The notes: generated by a model not told the origin, from the sequence alone. A stretch of 31,018 nt of DNA from Wolbachia sp. (GCA_022836975.1 JAIXMJ010000005.1:1-31018), one strand, 5' to 3'; shown: positions 1 through 8,410, counted from the stretch's first letter. A program made the numbers and translations.

Positions 1-83
1 CCTCTTCTGCCACTATCTCCTTCTTTCCCAGGTAATTTATCTTTTATTCTTTCACACTGCTCATCTTTCAGATCGTATAACAT
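1..83 (-). pseudogene. IS5-type transposase, N-terminal fragment (runs off window edge)
   Basis: Reading leftward from an ATG at 83, the frame gives a start resembling the N-terminus of IS5-family DDE transposases (MLYDLKDEQ, then KDKLPGKEGDSGRR, like the family pattern DLTDEQWERIKDLLPGK). A purine-rich GAGGGAAAG lies directly before the ATG. Only 27 codons are inside the window, so I cannot say whether the element is intact beyond the edge. It is a different element from the two other IS5-type families in this window, judged by its different N-terminal sequence. Confidence 0.55.
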
Positions 84-177
84 CTTTCCCTCTCAAAAAA
101 TACTATTTTAACTCTAATCTTATTTAATGTCGACACTACCTAATTATATAGTACAAAAAATGTAAAAATAATGTAAG

Positions 178-413
178 AAGCTGTTCACAATCTTTTTCTT
201 TATCTTCATTCAGTTTTTTACCCTATTTCTTGAAATAGTCGTAACAACTCTTTTGGCAACATCCGCTACTAGTAGTCACTTTTTCAGCACTCTGCAAAAT
301 AACTCCCAGTTTTCTTGGATTCGTCTTCTTTCGTGCACTTTCTAAAATTAGCCTGATCTTTTCGAATTTTTCACGATCTTGTATATATGTTTCTCATAAT
401 TCACCTTATCTTG
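178..413 (-). mobile_element. MITE-like deletion derivative of the IS5-family element, 3' truncated
   Basis: This stretch matches the antisense of the transposase 5' region seen intact at 23520-23730, joined directly to the other IS end (CTGTTCACAATC at 181). It shares with the 24336-24650 copy the extra bases GTTTTTTACCC just before the ATTTCTTGAAATAG block, which the fuller copies lack. The inner end (CGCGATC...GGCTC terminal repeat) is missing after about 413, so the copy is a decayed relic. Boundaries are approximate. Confidence 0.6.
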
Positions 414-488
414 ATTTTCTAATCTTTTTTAATACTCTATTGAATTTCCAATCCATAGTTCTGGTTGAAAAAGCTATAACTTAATACA

Positions 489-1691
489 TTATTTAGCATG
501 TACTAGCTCTCTACAAGCTCTAGTGATGTTTTTACATCCTGTTTCTAGTTGGAGATTAGATGCAGCATAAGAAATTCTTATAAAATTTTCCATACCAAAT
601 GCAATACCTGGTACCACAGCAACTGAATGGTCAGTAAGTAAATATTCAGTAAAATCTAAATCGTTATGTATAACCTTTCCATTTTTTGTTTGCATACTTA
701 GTAATCCTTTACATGAAACAAACAGGTAAAATGCACCGTGCGGTACAGACAATGATAACCCTGGAACATTACTTAATTGTTCCATAACAAAATTTCTACG
801 ACTTTTAAAAATTGCTGTTCTTTCTTTTAAAAAACTATGGTCACCATTTAATGCTTCAGTCGCTGCAGCTTGTGCTATAGAATTAGGATTAGATGTACTC
901 TGAGATTGCAACGTGGCAATGGCCTTAATTATATCCCTATTGCCAGCTATATATCCTATTCTCCATCCTGTCATTGCATAAGCTTTTGATACACCATTTA
1001 CCACAAACACTCTGTCATAAAGCAAAGGTTCTACTTGTGCAATTGTAAAAAAGTTAAGATCATATATTATATGCTCATAAATATCATCTGTAACAATATT
1101 AACATGTGGGTATTCAAGCAGTACTTGAGATATACCCTTTAACTCATCATAAGTATATACTGTACCTGCTGGATTATTAGGAGAATTAATAATCAACCAT
1201 TTTGTTCTATTCGTAATATTTTTTCTGAGTAATTCAGGAGTAAGTTTAAAATTTTGTGTACATTCAACCACCACTGGCACGCCGCCAAAAAGGCTGGCCA
1301 TATCGACATACGAAACCCAATATGGAGCTGGAATGATAATTTCATCTCCTGTGTCAACAGTTGCCATAAATAAATTAAATAACACTTGCTTAGCGCCTGC
1401 GCCAATGCAAATTTGATTTGGTTCATATTTAAGGTTGTTATCTCTGATGAATTTTGTAATAACTGCATGCTTCAGCTCATCCGTACCACTAACAGCTGTA
1501 TATTTGGTTTTACCTTCATTGATCGCATTAATGGCTGCTTTTTTTATATGATCAGGGGTATCAAAATCCGGTTCCCCTGCAGCCAAAACACAGATTTCCT
1601 TTCCTGCTTTCTTTAACTTGTTAGCCTTATCTGTAATGGCCATTGTAGGTGATGGTTTTATGAATGAAATCCTTTCAGCAAGACGCAACAT
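489..1691 (-). CDS. aatA: Pyridoxal-phosphate aminotransferase (aspartate aminotransferase, class I)
   Basis: A 400-residue fold-type I aminotransferase. It would transfer the amino group between aspartate and 2-oxoglutarate in the cytosol; related alphaproteobacterial enzymes also accept prephenate. Visible motifs are AAGEPDFDTP near residue 38, the NSPNNPAGTVY cofactor and substrate block at 169-179, TDDIYEH near 201, and SKAYAMTGWRIGY, in which K236 is the expected Schiff-base lysine. Length matches the family. The start gives MLRLAERISFIKPSPT, the usual N-terminus. It lies 23 bases downstream of topA on the same strand and is probably co-transcribed with it. The symbol is an inference; aspC is an equally used name. 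Confidence 0.9.
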   Translation of the reverse strand: MLRLAERISFIKPSPTMAITDKANKLKKAGKEICVLAAGEPDFDTPDHIKKAAINAINEGKTKYTAVSGTDELKHAVITKFIRDNNLKYEPNQICIGAGAKQVLFNLFMATVDTGDEIIIPAPYWVSYVDMASLFGGVPVVVECTQNFKLTPELLRKNITNRTKWLIINSPNNPAGTVYTYDELKGISQVLLEYPHVNIVTDDIYEHIIYDLNFFTIAQVEPLLYDRVFVVNGVSKAYAMTGWRIGYIAGNRDIIKAIATLQSQSTSNPNSIAQAAATEALNGDHSFLKERTAIFKSRRNFVMEQLSNVPGLSLSVPHGAFYLFVSCKGLLSMQTKNGKVIHNDLDFTEYLLTDHSVAVVPGIAFGMENFIRISYAASNLQLETGCKNITRACRELVHAK

Positions 1692-1714
1692 AAAAATACC
1701 ATATTTATAACAAA

Positions 1715-4129
1715 CTATTTATTAGACTGTTTGATCAATTCAATTGCCTTCTGTAGATCTATATCATTATTTTTACCTAAAGCAACAGTTATTTTTCCGC
1801 ATTTTATATAATATCCATATTTTCCTTTACACATAAGAATCTCTTCTCCTTGTTCATTAAAGCCAATCGATTTATGGGCATTTTTTATAATAATTTCTAA
1901 TGCTTCGTCCAATTGCAAATTTACTGCTTCTTCTTTATTTGCTTTTTTAAGAGAAAAATACCTGCCATCATAAAAAATATAATACCCAAATCGACCGAGA
2001 CCTACCTTAATTTCCTTTCCTGTTTCTGGATGATTACCAATAACTTTTGGAAGAGAATATAACTTAGCAGCAAGATTCAAATCTACACTATCAATATTTA
2101 TATCCTTTGGAATAGCAACTGTCTTTTTTTTATTTGATTCGTTACTATTAAATTGCAAATAAAAACCATATGGCCCCTTTTTTACTACTACTTCCTGTCC
2201 GGTTGTTTCATCTATACCTAAACTTCTGGAACTATCTATAATTTCTCTTGTATACCGGCAATCAGGATAATTTGAGCATCCAAAAAATACACCTTCACGT
2301 CCAATATTTAATTTTAAATCACCTTCAGAACAAGTAGGACATTTTTGATCGCTTGTTTTCTCTACACAAAAATAATCAATGATTAAATCACGCATACCAT
2401 TTAAAATCTCATCATACTGCATATTTTGTACAGAATGAGCATTATCAAAAAATAGTACCCAGAACCTGTCTAGTACCTTTTTCCAGTCTGCATTTCCATT
2501 AGATATTAAATCAAGCTCTTCTTCCATATGAGCCGTAAAATCATATTCTATATAGCGATTGAAAAAATTCTTAAGAAAGATAGTAACGATCTTACCACGA
2601 TTGCTTGGAATAAATCTTTTATTATCTAATGTTACATAATTTCTATCTTGTAATACGGAAATGATAACAGAATATGTTGATGGACGACCTATACCAATCT
2701 CTTCCATTTTTTTTACAATACTTGCTTCACTATAGCGTGGAGGAGGCTGCGTAAAATGTTGTTTAGGTATCACTTCGATTAATTTGCATACTTCTCCTTC
2801 CTGCATAATTGGTAATAGGTTACTCTCTTCAGATTCTATATTATCGCGGTAAACTTTATAGAATCCGTCGAACAATATACTTGACCCGCTTGCACGAAGC
2901 ATGACTTGCTGGTCATCTGAACTAATTTCAACAGAGGTCTGATTCAATAGCGCAGATTCCATCTGGCTGGCTATGGTTCTTTTCCAGATCAACTCATATA
3001 GTTTTAGTCGTTCTGGAGTCAAATATTTTGCAATGCTACTTGGCGTTCTTGTGATATCAGTTGGACGAATCGCTTCATGTGCTTCTTGAGCATTTTTGAC
3101 CTTTTTAACATATTTACGTGGAGATTGTGGTAAATATTTATCACCATATAACGTTTTAATAGAATTTCTAATTTCACTAACTGCTTCATCTGCAATATAG
3201 AAACCATCTGTACGCATGTAAGTAATCAATCCCACTGTTTCTCCTCCAAGGTCTATACCTTCATATAAATCTTGTGCTATGCGCATAACGTTTTTTATAC
3301 CGAAATGCAATCTATTTACTGCATCTTGTTGCAAGCTAGAAGTAATAAAAGGTGGAAGGGGATTTCTTTTTACTTGTTTACTTTCTATTGAGCTTATTGA
3401 GTATTCTCGTGATTTAATTTGTTCGACCAGATTTGTTGCATCTTCCTCATTTTTAATGTCAAATTTTTCCAATTTTCTATTCTGATAATGACTCAATGAT
3501 GCAAGAAATGTTTCATTTTTATTATTTTGCATCTCTGCATTAATACTCCAATACTCTTGTTGTAGAAATTTTTTGATTTCATATTCACGCTCACATATTA
3601 ATCTTAACACAACAGACTGCACACGTCCTGCAGACTTGCTACCAGGTAATTTCTTCCATAATAAAGGTGATAAAGTAAATCCTACAAGATAGTCCAACGC
3701 TCTACGTGCTTGCTGCGAGTTTACCAAATCCATATTAATCTTTCTTGGATTCTTAATTGCTGCTTTTACTGCGTTTTTCGTTATTTCATTAAAAACTATT
3801 CTATAAATGTTATCTTGATTCCTGATTACCTTTTTTTCTTTGAGAATTTCCACTACATGCCACGCTATTGCTTCCCCTTCTCTATCTGGATCTGTAGCAA
3901 GGTATATATCAGATTCTGTAGTTGCAACTTTTATCAACTCTTTAATGTATTTTTCTGCTCTTTCAAGCATCACATATTTTATAGCAAAGTTATTATCTGG
4001 ATCTACAGAACCATTTTTTGCTGGCAAATCCCTCACATGCCCAAAAGATGCAACTACTTTAAATTTATTATCTAAGTATTTACTTATTGTTTTTGCCTTT
4101 GCAGGTGATTCAACTATTAATAATGCCAT
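1715..4129 (-). CDS. topA: DNA topoisomerase I (type IA)
   Basis: An 804-residue omega protein that relaxes negative supercoils by single-strand passage. The Toprim domain begins at the N-terminus (ESPAKAK at 7-13, acidic TDPDREGEA at 79-87). The core carries SAGRVQSVVLRLICERE near 166-182, and the catalytic tyrosine is Y304 in GLITYMRTDG. After the core comes a four-cysteine zinc ribbon (CPTC, then C and C in FGCSNYPDC), followed by two or three topoisomerase C-terminal repeats of the GxYGFYLQ/GRFGYYIFY/GKYGYYIKC kind. Length and order are as expected for alphaproteobacteria. A plausible promoter sits just upstream, right after the tRNA terminator, and aatA follows in the same direction. Confidence 0.97.
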   Translation of the reverse strand: MALLIVESPAKAKTISKYLDNKFKVVASFGHVRDLPAKNGSVDPDNNFAIKYVMLERAEKYIKELIKVATTESDIYLATDPDREGEAIAWHVVEILKEKKVIRNQDNIYRIVFNEITKNAVKAAIKNPRKINMDLVNSQQARRALDYLVGFTLSPLLWKKLPGSKSAGRVQSVVLRLICEREYEIKKFLQQEYWSINAEMQNNKNETFLASLSHYQNRKLEKFDIKNEEDATNLVEQIKSREYSISSIESKQVKRNPLPPFITSSLQQDAVNRLHFGIKNVMRIAQDLYEGIDLGGETVGLITYMRTDGFYIADEAVSEIRNSIKTLYGDKYLPQSPRKYVKKVKNAQEAHEAIRPTDITRTPSSIAKYLTPERLKLYELIWKRTIASQMESALLNQTSVEISSDDQQVMLRASGSSILFDGFYKVYRDNIESEESNLLPIMQEGEVCKLIEVIPKQHFTQPPPRYSEASIVKKMEEIGIGRPSTYSVIISVLQDRNYVTLDNKRFIPSNRGKIVTIFLKNFFNRYIEYDFTAHMEEELDLISNGNADWKKVLDRFWVLFFDNAHSVQNMQYDEILNGMRDLIIDYFCVEKTSDQKCPTCSEGDLKLNIGREGVFFGCSNYPDCRYTREIIDSSRSLGIDETTGQEVVVKKGPYGFYLQFNSNESNKKKTVAIPKDINIDSVDLNLAAKLYSLPKVIGNHPETGKEIKVGLGRFGYYIFYDGRYFSLKKANKEEAVNLQLDEALEIIIKNAHKSIGFNEQGEEILMCKGKYGYYIKCGKITVALGKNNDIDLQKAIELIKQSNK

Positions 4130-4149
4130 AATATTTTTTAACTACCTCA

Positions 4150-4177
4150 ATGATAAAATGTGTTGAAAAGTATACAA
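4150..4177 (-). promoter_or_regulatory. Putative sigma-70 promoter of topA
   Basis: On the minus strand TTGTAT (4177-4172) and TATCAT (4155-4150) are separated by 16 bases, about 20 bases before the topA ATG. It directly follows the terminator of the trxA-tRNA unit, so topA would start its own transcript. This is a sequence pattern only, and AT-rich DNA yields such matches by chance. Confidence 0.45.
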
Positions 4178-4183
4178 TGAAAA

Positions 4184-4220
4184 GCAAAAAAAAACTTAAA
4201 CACTTTTCCTGAAAAAGTGT
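4184..4220 (-). terminator. Rho-independent terminator after the trxA-tRNA unit
   Basis: Read on the minus strand, an 8-bp perfect stem ACACTTTT/AAAAGTGT (4220-4213 and 4207-4200) with a 5-base loop is followed by TTAAG and a run of nine T. It lies 16 bases past the tRNA 3' end, so it would end the trxA-tRNA transcript just before the topA promoter. Confidence 0.75.
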
Positions 4221-4235
4221 AGGACTATTAAAAAG

Positions 4236-4309
4236 TGGGACTGGTAGGACTCGAACCTACGACCAATTCGTTATGAGCGAACTGCTCTAACCACCTGAGC
4301 TACAGTCCC
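4236..4309 (-). tRNA. tRNA with CAU anticodon (Met elongator or Ile2)
   Basis: A 74-nt cloverleaf: acceptor GGGACTG/CAGTCCC, D-arm GCTC/GAGC, anticodon stem GTTCG/CGAAT (one G-T pair) with loop CTCATAA, variable loop TGGTC, T-arm GTAGG/CCTAC with loop TTCGAGT, discriminator A. CCA is not encoded. It is not the initiator, because the first pair G1-C72 is a normal match. The anticodon loop and TGGTC variable region resemble AUA-decoding tRNA-Ile2 (CAU modified to lysidine by TilS) at least as much as elongator Met, so the amino acid is uncertain. It starts five bases after the trxA stop. Confidence 0.93.
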
Positions 4310-4314
4310 ATAAC

Positions 4315-4629
4315 TCACTTTAGTAAATTATCAACCCATTCTGGTAAATTGTCAATAAAACCTGTTTTTCTATCAATTTCTTTCCCGTCCTTAAATATAA
4401 TTAAAGTTGGTATGGCTTGAATACCATAATTTGTAGGTACCTCAGTATTCCCGTCTATATTAAACTTACATACTTTAATTTTATCTTTTTTATTTTCAGC
4501 CAAACGCTCAACCTCTGGCATTAGGCTTGTACATGGCCTGCACCACTCTGCCCAAAAATCTACTAGCACGAAGCCTTGATAGTTGATAACTTCAGCATTA
4601 AAATTTTTGTCGGTTACTGTTATACTCAT
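4315..4629 (-). CDS. trxA: Thioredoxin
   Basis: A 104-residue cytosolic thioredoxin, which would reduce disulfides in proteins such as ribonucleotide reductase using electrons from thioredoxin reductase. The redox motif lies in DFWAEWCRPC, with cysteines 30 and 33, and the cis-proline is P74 in AIPTLIIFKDG. Length is typical. The active site reads C-R-P-C, where almost all thioredoxins have C-G-P-C. This should change the redox potential, although the surrounding fold is ordinary. The gene has its own promoter and is followed after five bases by a tRNA and then a terminator, so the two are likely one transcript. Confidence 0.93.
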   Translation of the reverse strand: MSITVTDKNFNAEVINYQGFVLVDFWAEWCRPCTSLMPEVERLAENKKDKIKVCKFNIDGNTEVPTNYGIQAIPTLIIFKDGKEIDRKTGFIDNLPEWVDNLLK

Positions 4630-4656
4630 AAAATTGTTTTTATACTATACTCGTAA

Positions 4657-4685
4657 ACTATAATTAATTAGTGGATAACTATCAA
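4657..4685 (-). promoter_or_regulatory. Sigma-70 type promoter of trxA-tRNA
   Basis: On the minus strand TTGATA (4685-4680) and TATAGT (4662-4657) are separated by exactly 17 bases, about 28 bases before the trxA ATG. Each hexamer differs from consensus at one position. This is among the best promoter matches in the window. Confidence 0.6.
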
Positions 4686-4740
4686 CTAGAATTTCACATA
4701 CTTCATAATAAAGTGGCAACAACACAGTGATTAGAGCAAT

Positions 4741-5577
4741 TTAGTTCAAGTGAATGCTTATGCCCATTTCTATACCATGTGTACTAAAAAAACTATGAGA
4801 TAAAGTGATATGATTGTCAGCTTTTTGTTTCAGTCGTGGTATGAGAACATTAGAGCCTGATGTACTATTATCAGTTGGACGATAGTAAACTTCAAAGTTA
4901 CCATGACTGCCTATGACCCCAAAATGTTTATACCCAATGTACAAATCTGTATCTTTGGTTATACAATAATTTAAACCAACTTTTATTTGGTAAGCAGGCT
5001 TTATTGATGATTTCTCATATACTTTTATTCTCGTTCCACCAATGCCAAGTCCTATGTAAGGAGAAAAAGAAAAATTTTGGGTTTTCCAAAAATAATAAAA
5101 ATTAGTTATTATTGATATGTTTTCAATGCGATTATTGCTTATTATTGCTCCATAATACTGACTATCACCTCCGTAACTTTTTGCATTATCACTATCACTG
5201 TATAGTAAAACAAGTGGACCATTATATAGGTTAATATTATGTGCTCTTACTAGCGAATATATACCTTCTAATTCAAACTTGTACCCACTATGAACAGATT
5301 GTTTCATGTAACCAAATGCTATATCTGAAGCAAATGTTGGGATATAGCTAGGTTGGTATTCATTTGCTGGCTGATACCCCATGTTCTGTATAGTTTGATT
5401 TCTAATTTCTACATTATCGATGGTATTATTTTTATCCCCTTTTACATCTAGCGCATTTAGAGTATTAAAGAACTGCCCATAATATCCATGTTTAGCATAT
5501 AACCCTTGCCTTTTACAAGCATAAGAAGAAGAAGAAAAAGTAAGTAAAATAAGGATTACAAATATTTTTTGGCCCAT
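4741..5577 (-). CDS. Surface-antigen-like outer membrane beta-barrel protein
   Basis: A 278-residue exported protein. The N-terminus is a signal peptide (MGQKIFVILILLTFSSSSYA) with likely cleavage after A20, so the mature protein would begin at C21. Alternating beta-strand segments follow, including YIGLGIGGTRIKVYE and AYQIKVGLNYCITKDTDLYIGYKHF near 174-219. Those two resemble the conserved part of the Surface_Ag_2 family (P44/Msp2, P28, WSP) of Anaplasmataceae. The mature chain has only two cysteines, C21 and C205. The end (EMGISIHLN) has the family's final strand but lacks the usual terminal aromatic residue. A DsbA-like gene lies upstream on the same strand and could form its disulfide. 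No lipobox fits well, though C21 leaves a lipoprotein possible. Family assignment is by pattern recognition, so moderate confidence. Confidence 0.7.
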   Translation of the reverse strand: MGQKIFVILILLTFSSSSYACKRQGLYAKHGYYGQFFNTLNALDVKGDKNNTIDNVEIRNQTIQNMGYQPANEYQPSYIPTFASDIAFGYMKQSVHSGYKFELEGIYSLVRAHNINLYNGPLVLLYSDSDNAKSYGGDSQYYGAIISNNRIENISIITNFYYFWKTQNFSFSPYIGLGIGGTRIKVYEKSSIKPAYQIKVGLNYCITKDTDLYIGYKHFGVIGSHGNFEVYYRPTDNSTSGSNVLIPRLKQKADNHITLSHSFFSTHGIEMGISIHLN

Positions 5578-5663
5578 AATTTATAATTTGTTTAGTTAAT
5601 CATTTAAAAAAAATACAATGAACTTTGTATATACAGTTAACTTGAAACAGTATATATGTTGTA

Positions 5664-6476
5664 CTACTCGTAGTGATTTATAGCTGCAAGCTGTTTATCA
5701 ACTGCTTTACGCAATATGCTTAAATCAGTTACTCCAACAAATAAATCGTTCCCTATTATTATAAAAGGCACACCACCTGCACCTAAGTCTGTTACTAAGC
5801 GCGTACTGTTATTTAACATCTCCTCAATTTTTTCTTTATTATTTTCCATTGAATAGTTAAACTCGTCTTCAGTAATTCCTACATTCTTTACAACCTTTAA
5901 AATATCACTATCTGATAACGTTGATTTACTGTCCAAAGCTGCATAATGAAAATCAAAGTATTTTGATTCATCAATGAAGTAGACTGCTAGTGCACTTTTT
6001 GCTACTTTCAAGGAGACATCCCCTAGTATTGGCACATCTCTAAAAATATATTTAATTTTATTATCATTAATTAGTTGTTTTATATGGTCCTTTACTAGTT
6101 TACAATACCCACATGAATAGTCAAAGAAGCCTGCTACTACAACCTGACCATTTTCATTACCAGTATGAGGATAGCTAAAATCAAATATTAAATCTTTATA
6201 GCGTGCAATTTTGTTTTCTTCATTACCTTTTCCACGCATGTTTTCTATGATTCTTTCTACAATTTTATCAATATTTTTGTCTATATAATCGTAGAGAACT
6301 TGTTCTACATGTTTATCAGATACTTTGTCTAGAACATACGCCTTCTCCGTTTTCCCAACAGTCTTAATAGCCTGAATAGTGTGTATAGCTTTCGTCCCTA
6401 AGATAGTAATTCCAAGAATTACTGATATTATTACAGCTGAAATTAATGAAAACACGAATAATAAAGTTTTAGTCAT
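5664..6476 (-). CDS. DsbA-like membrane-anchored thiol:disulfide oxidoreductase
   Basis: A 270-residue protein with an N-terminal hydrophobic anchor (about 4-28), a helical linker rich in charged residues (about 45-90) and a thioredoxin-fold DsbA domain. The active site is FFDYSCGYCKLV with C122 and C125; the helical insertion follows, and the cis-proline loop is GGVPF with P237. It would catalyse or isomerise disulfides in exported proteins in the periplasm. Rickettsiales commonly carry one or two such DsbA-like proteins, important for outer membrane proteins with cysteines. It is 86 bases upstream of the surface-antigen-like gene on the same strand, a plausible substrate. I do not assign dsbA proper because the CGYC site and anchor fit the com1/BdbD-like branch. 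Confidence 0.85.
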   Translation of the reverse strand: MTKTLLFVFSLISAVIISVILGITILGTKAIHTIQAIKTVGKTEKAYVLDKVSDKHVEQVLYDYIDKNIDKIVERIIENMRGKGNEENKIARYKDLIFDFSYPHTGNENGQVVVAGFFDYSCGYCKLVKDHIKQLINDNKIKYIFRDVPILGDVSLKVAKSALAVYFIDESKYFDFHYAALDSKSTLSDSDILKVVKNVGITEDEFNYSMENNKEKIEEMLNNSTRLVTDLGAGGVPFIIIGNDLFVGVTDLSILRKAVDKQLAAINHYE

Positions 6477-6806
6477 ATCACTCTACTTAAATCTTACAGC
6501 TATTAATGCTACATCACCTTTTAAATTAGTCAAAACTTTCTTGCAGCTTGGTACAAACAAACACTCTACATTATTTGATGTATGATACACTGCTTCTTAT
6601 ATTAAAATTTTATAAGACACATAAAATGTTTAGCGTAAACACTAAAAAGTAGTATAAGTTAAAATGAATCAAGCAACATGCGATTAACAAGTGTGTGCAA
6701 GATTAATATTTTCTGCAACAGATATATTTTTAAAGTTAAGCAGATTTGATTTTTAACTGTGTTCAGTGTAACATGTTAGGAGTTTATAATTTATAAGGAG
6801 ACTTAT
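6477..6806. other. Intergenic region between divergent genes
   Basis: This 330-base AT-rich region separates the start of the dsbA-like gene (minus) from the start of the PgpA-like gene (plus). It should hold the promoters of both. I see no open frame with coding character, no clear hairpin terminator and no IS end. A strong ribosome binding site AAGGAG (6795-6800) lies before the ATG at 6807. Confidence 0.5.
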
Positions 6807-7559
6807 ATGGGAAAATTGTCAGTAGTTTTTGGACAGATGTTAGGAAAGGTTTTTCCTGGAAAAACAGTGAGCTCCTTCCTAGGAATAGGATTCTTACCAA
6901 GCTGGCAAAGTCATTGGTCTTCTTTTTTAGCATTGTTTGCAATTGATGTTACTTTTATTCTTACAGTAAAAGGAAAACATTTATTAAGTATAATTTCCGT
7001 TCCTGATGCTGTTGTACTGATTGCCATAATTTTTATGAGAATAGCGATAGTGATGTTCATTATACAGATAATAGGAATCTTTGTTTTTCATGCTCAAGAT
7101 CCTTCAGCAAATAGTAGCGAAAACATAGTAATACATATAGCATCAGGGCAAGTACTAACCGTAGCATTGTCGATGCCAGCAATAGCATCGATTCACGCTG
7201 TTATTAATAGGTTGTATTGGGGAATATGTAAGCATATGTTGCAATGTCCATTCTGGTTCAATGATTTTATGCATCTCGTATTTTTTTTTGTTATACCATT
7301 TGTATTTTTTAATGTGGTAGAAGTGATAAAGCCATGGCCAATAAGTTCGCTCCAGTTAAGCTATAATAATACAATATCAATCACACTTGAAGGTATCATT
7401 TACACATTTTATTCAGTGGCTCTATTATATTTAACAGCATTTATATTGTGTAATTTAAACATGCATGATACGATGTATCTGAATAATCTAGTAATGCAGT
7501 ATACATATAATGACATATTGACATTTATCTATTATTTATGTAGTGTTTTCTCAGAATAA
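6807..7559 (+). CDS. PgpA-family membrane protein lacking catalytic acidic motifs
   Basis: A 250-residue polytopic membrane protein. It aligns by eye with phosphatidylglycerophosphatase A (PgpA, which removes phosphate from PGP to make phosphatidylglycerol). GIGFLPSWQSHWSS (26-39) sits where PgpA has the glycine-rich LxPxxPGTxGS loop, IVIHIASGQ (107-115) where PgpA has IVxDExxG, and VEVIKPWPI (171-179) matches the hallmark KPWPI block. LEGIIY (194-199) replaces DDxxAG. The acidic residues expected to bind metal are gone, so it is probably not an active phosphatase. It is also longer than the usual 160-180 residues, with an insert near 125-155 and a hydrophobic C-terminal tail of about 40. The start has a strong AAGGAG site. 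glyQ begins 11 bases after its stop, so it heads the glyQS operon. Family call from sequence; loss of activity is inferred. Confidence 0.6.
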   Translation: MGKLSVVFGQMLGKVFPGKTVSSFLGIGFLPSWQSHWSSFLALFAIDVTFILTVKGKHLLSIISVPDAVVLIAIIFMRIAIVMFIIQIIGIFVFHAQDPSANSSENIVIHIASGQVLTVALSMPAIASIHAVINRLYWGICKHMLQCPFWFNDFMHLVFFFVIPFVFFNVVEVIKPWPISSLQLSYNNTISITLEGIIYTFYSVALLYLTAFILCNLNMHDTMYLNNLVMQYTYNDILTFIYYLCSVFSE

Positions 7560-7570
7560 ATATTTAGAAT

Positions 7571-8410
7571 GTGAATTTACAAAGTATAATAGAAAACTTA
7601 CAAAGCTTTTGGTCTAGAAATGGATGTACCATATTGTATCCTTATACGTCTGAAGTTGGTGCTGGAACATTACACCCTGCTACAATTATTTCATCAATCG
7701 ATATAAAACCAACAAAAATTGCTTACTTGCAGCAAGTAATCAGACCTGCAGATGGACGTTACGGGGATAACCCTAATCGCTTGTACCAGCATCATCAATA
7801 CCAGGTTATTATTAAACCTTCTACTAAAGATTTACAAGAACTTTACCTTGCTAGTCTAGAAACAGTTGGTATGTCAACCAGAGACTATGATATTAAGTTT
7901 GTTGAAGATGATTGGGAAAACCCAAGCGTTGGTGCATGTGGTCTTGGATGGGAAGTTGTATGTAATGGTATGGAAATTACACAGTTTACATACATACAGC
8001 AGGTTGGTGGCATTGATTGTAGTATAATTCCAGGAGAAATTGCATACGGGTTAGAACGTCTAGCTATGTGCATACAGGATGTAAATAACGTTTATGAAAT
8101 TGTGTGGGACAATAATGGTGTAACTTATGGGGATATTTTCAAAGAAAGAGAATATGAATTGTCTCATTTAGCTTTGGAATATTATGATACACAAATGTTG
8201 CAACAACATTTTGAAGACACAGAAAAACTATGTAGATTTCTTATTGCAAAGAAAATGCCACTAGCAGCTTATGATCAGTGTATCAAGGCTAGTCACATGC
8301 TTAATTTACTTGACGCACGTGGTGTACTTGGAGTAAATGAACGTACAGCATATATTGGTCGAGTGAGAGAATTAGTAAAAAAATCTTGTATAACATATAT
8401 AAATAAATAG
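7571..8410 (+). CDS. glyQ: Glycyl-tRNA synthetase alpha subunit
   Basis: A 279-residue class II synthetase catalytic chain of the bacterial alpha2-beta2 GlyRS, charging tRNA-Gly with glycine. Conserved blocks are easily seen: SFWSRNGCTILYPYTSEVGAG near 13, RPADGRYGDNPNRLYQHHQ near 58 (motif 2 region), IKFVEDDWENPSVGACGLGWEVVCNGMEITQFTY near 108, and PGEIAYGLERLAM near 154 (motif 3). The start is GTG at 7571; the nearby ATG is immediately followed by a stop. The protein lacks a few N-terminal residues compared with E. coli. glyS follows after three bases, so the two are translationally coupled. Confidence 0.96.
   Translation: MNLQSIIENLQSFWSRNGCTILYPYTSEVGAGTLHPATIISSIDIKPTKIAYLQQVIRPADGRYGDNPNRLYQHHQYQVIIKPSTKDLQELYLASLETVGMSTRDYDIKFVEDDWENPSVGACGLGWEVVCNGMEITQFTYIQQVGGIDCSIIPGEIAYGLERLAMCIQDVNNVYEIVWDNNGVTYGDIFKEREYELSHLALEYYDTQMLQQHFEDTEKLCRFLIAKKMPLAAYDQCIKASHMLNLLDARGVLGVNERTAYIGRVRELVKKSCITYINK

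Noticed and set aside
3710..4166. Two overlapping plus-strand frames of 108-121 codons
   Set aside because: They are antisense to the Toprim domain of topA; their residues follow from topA codon usage.
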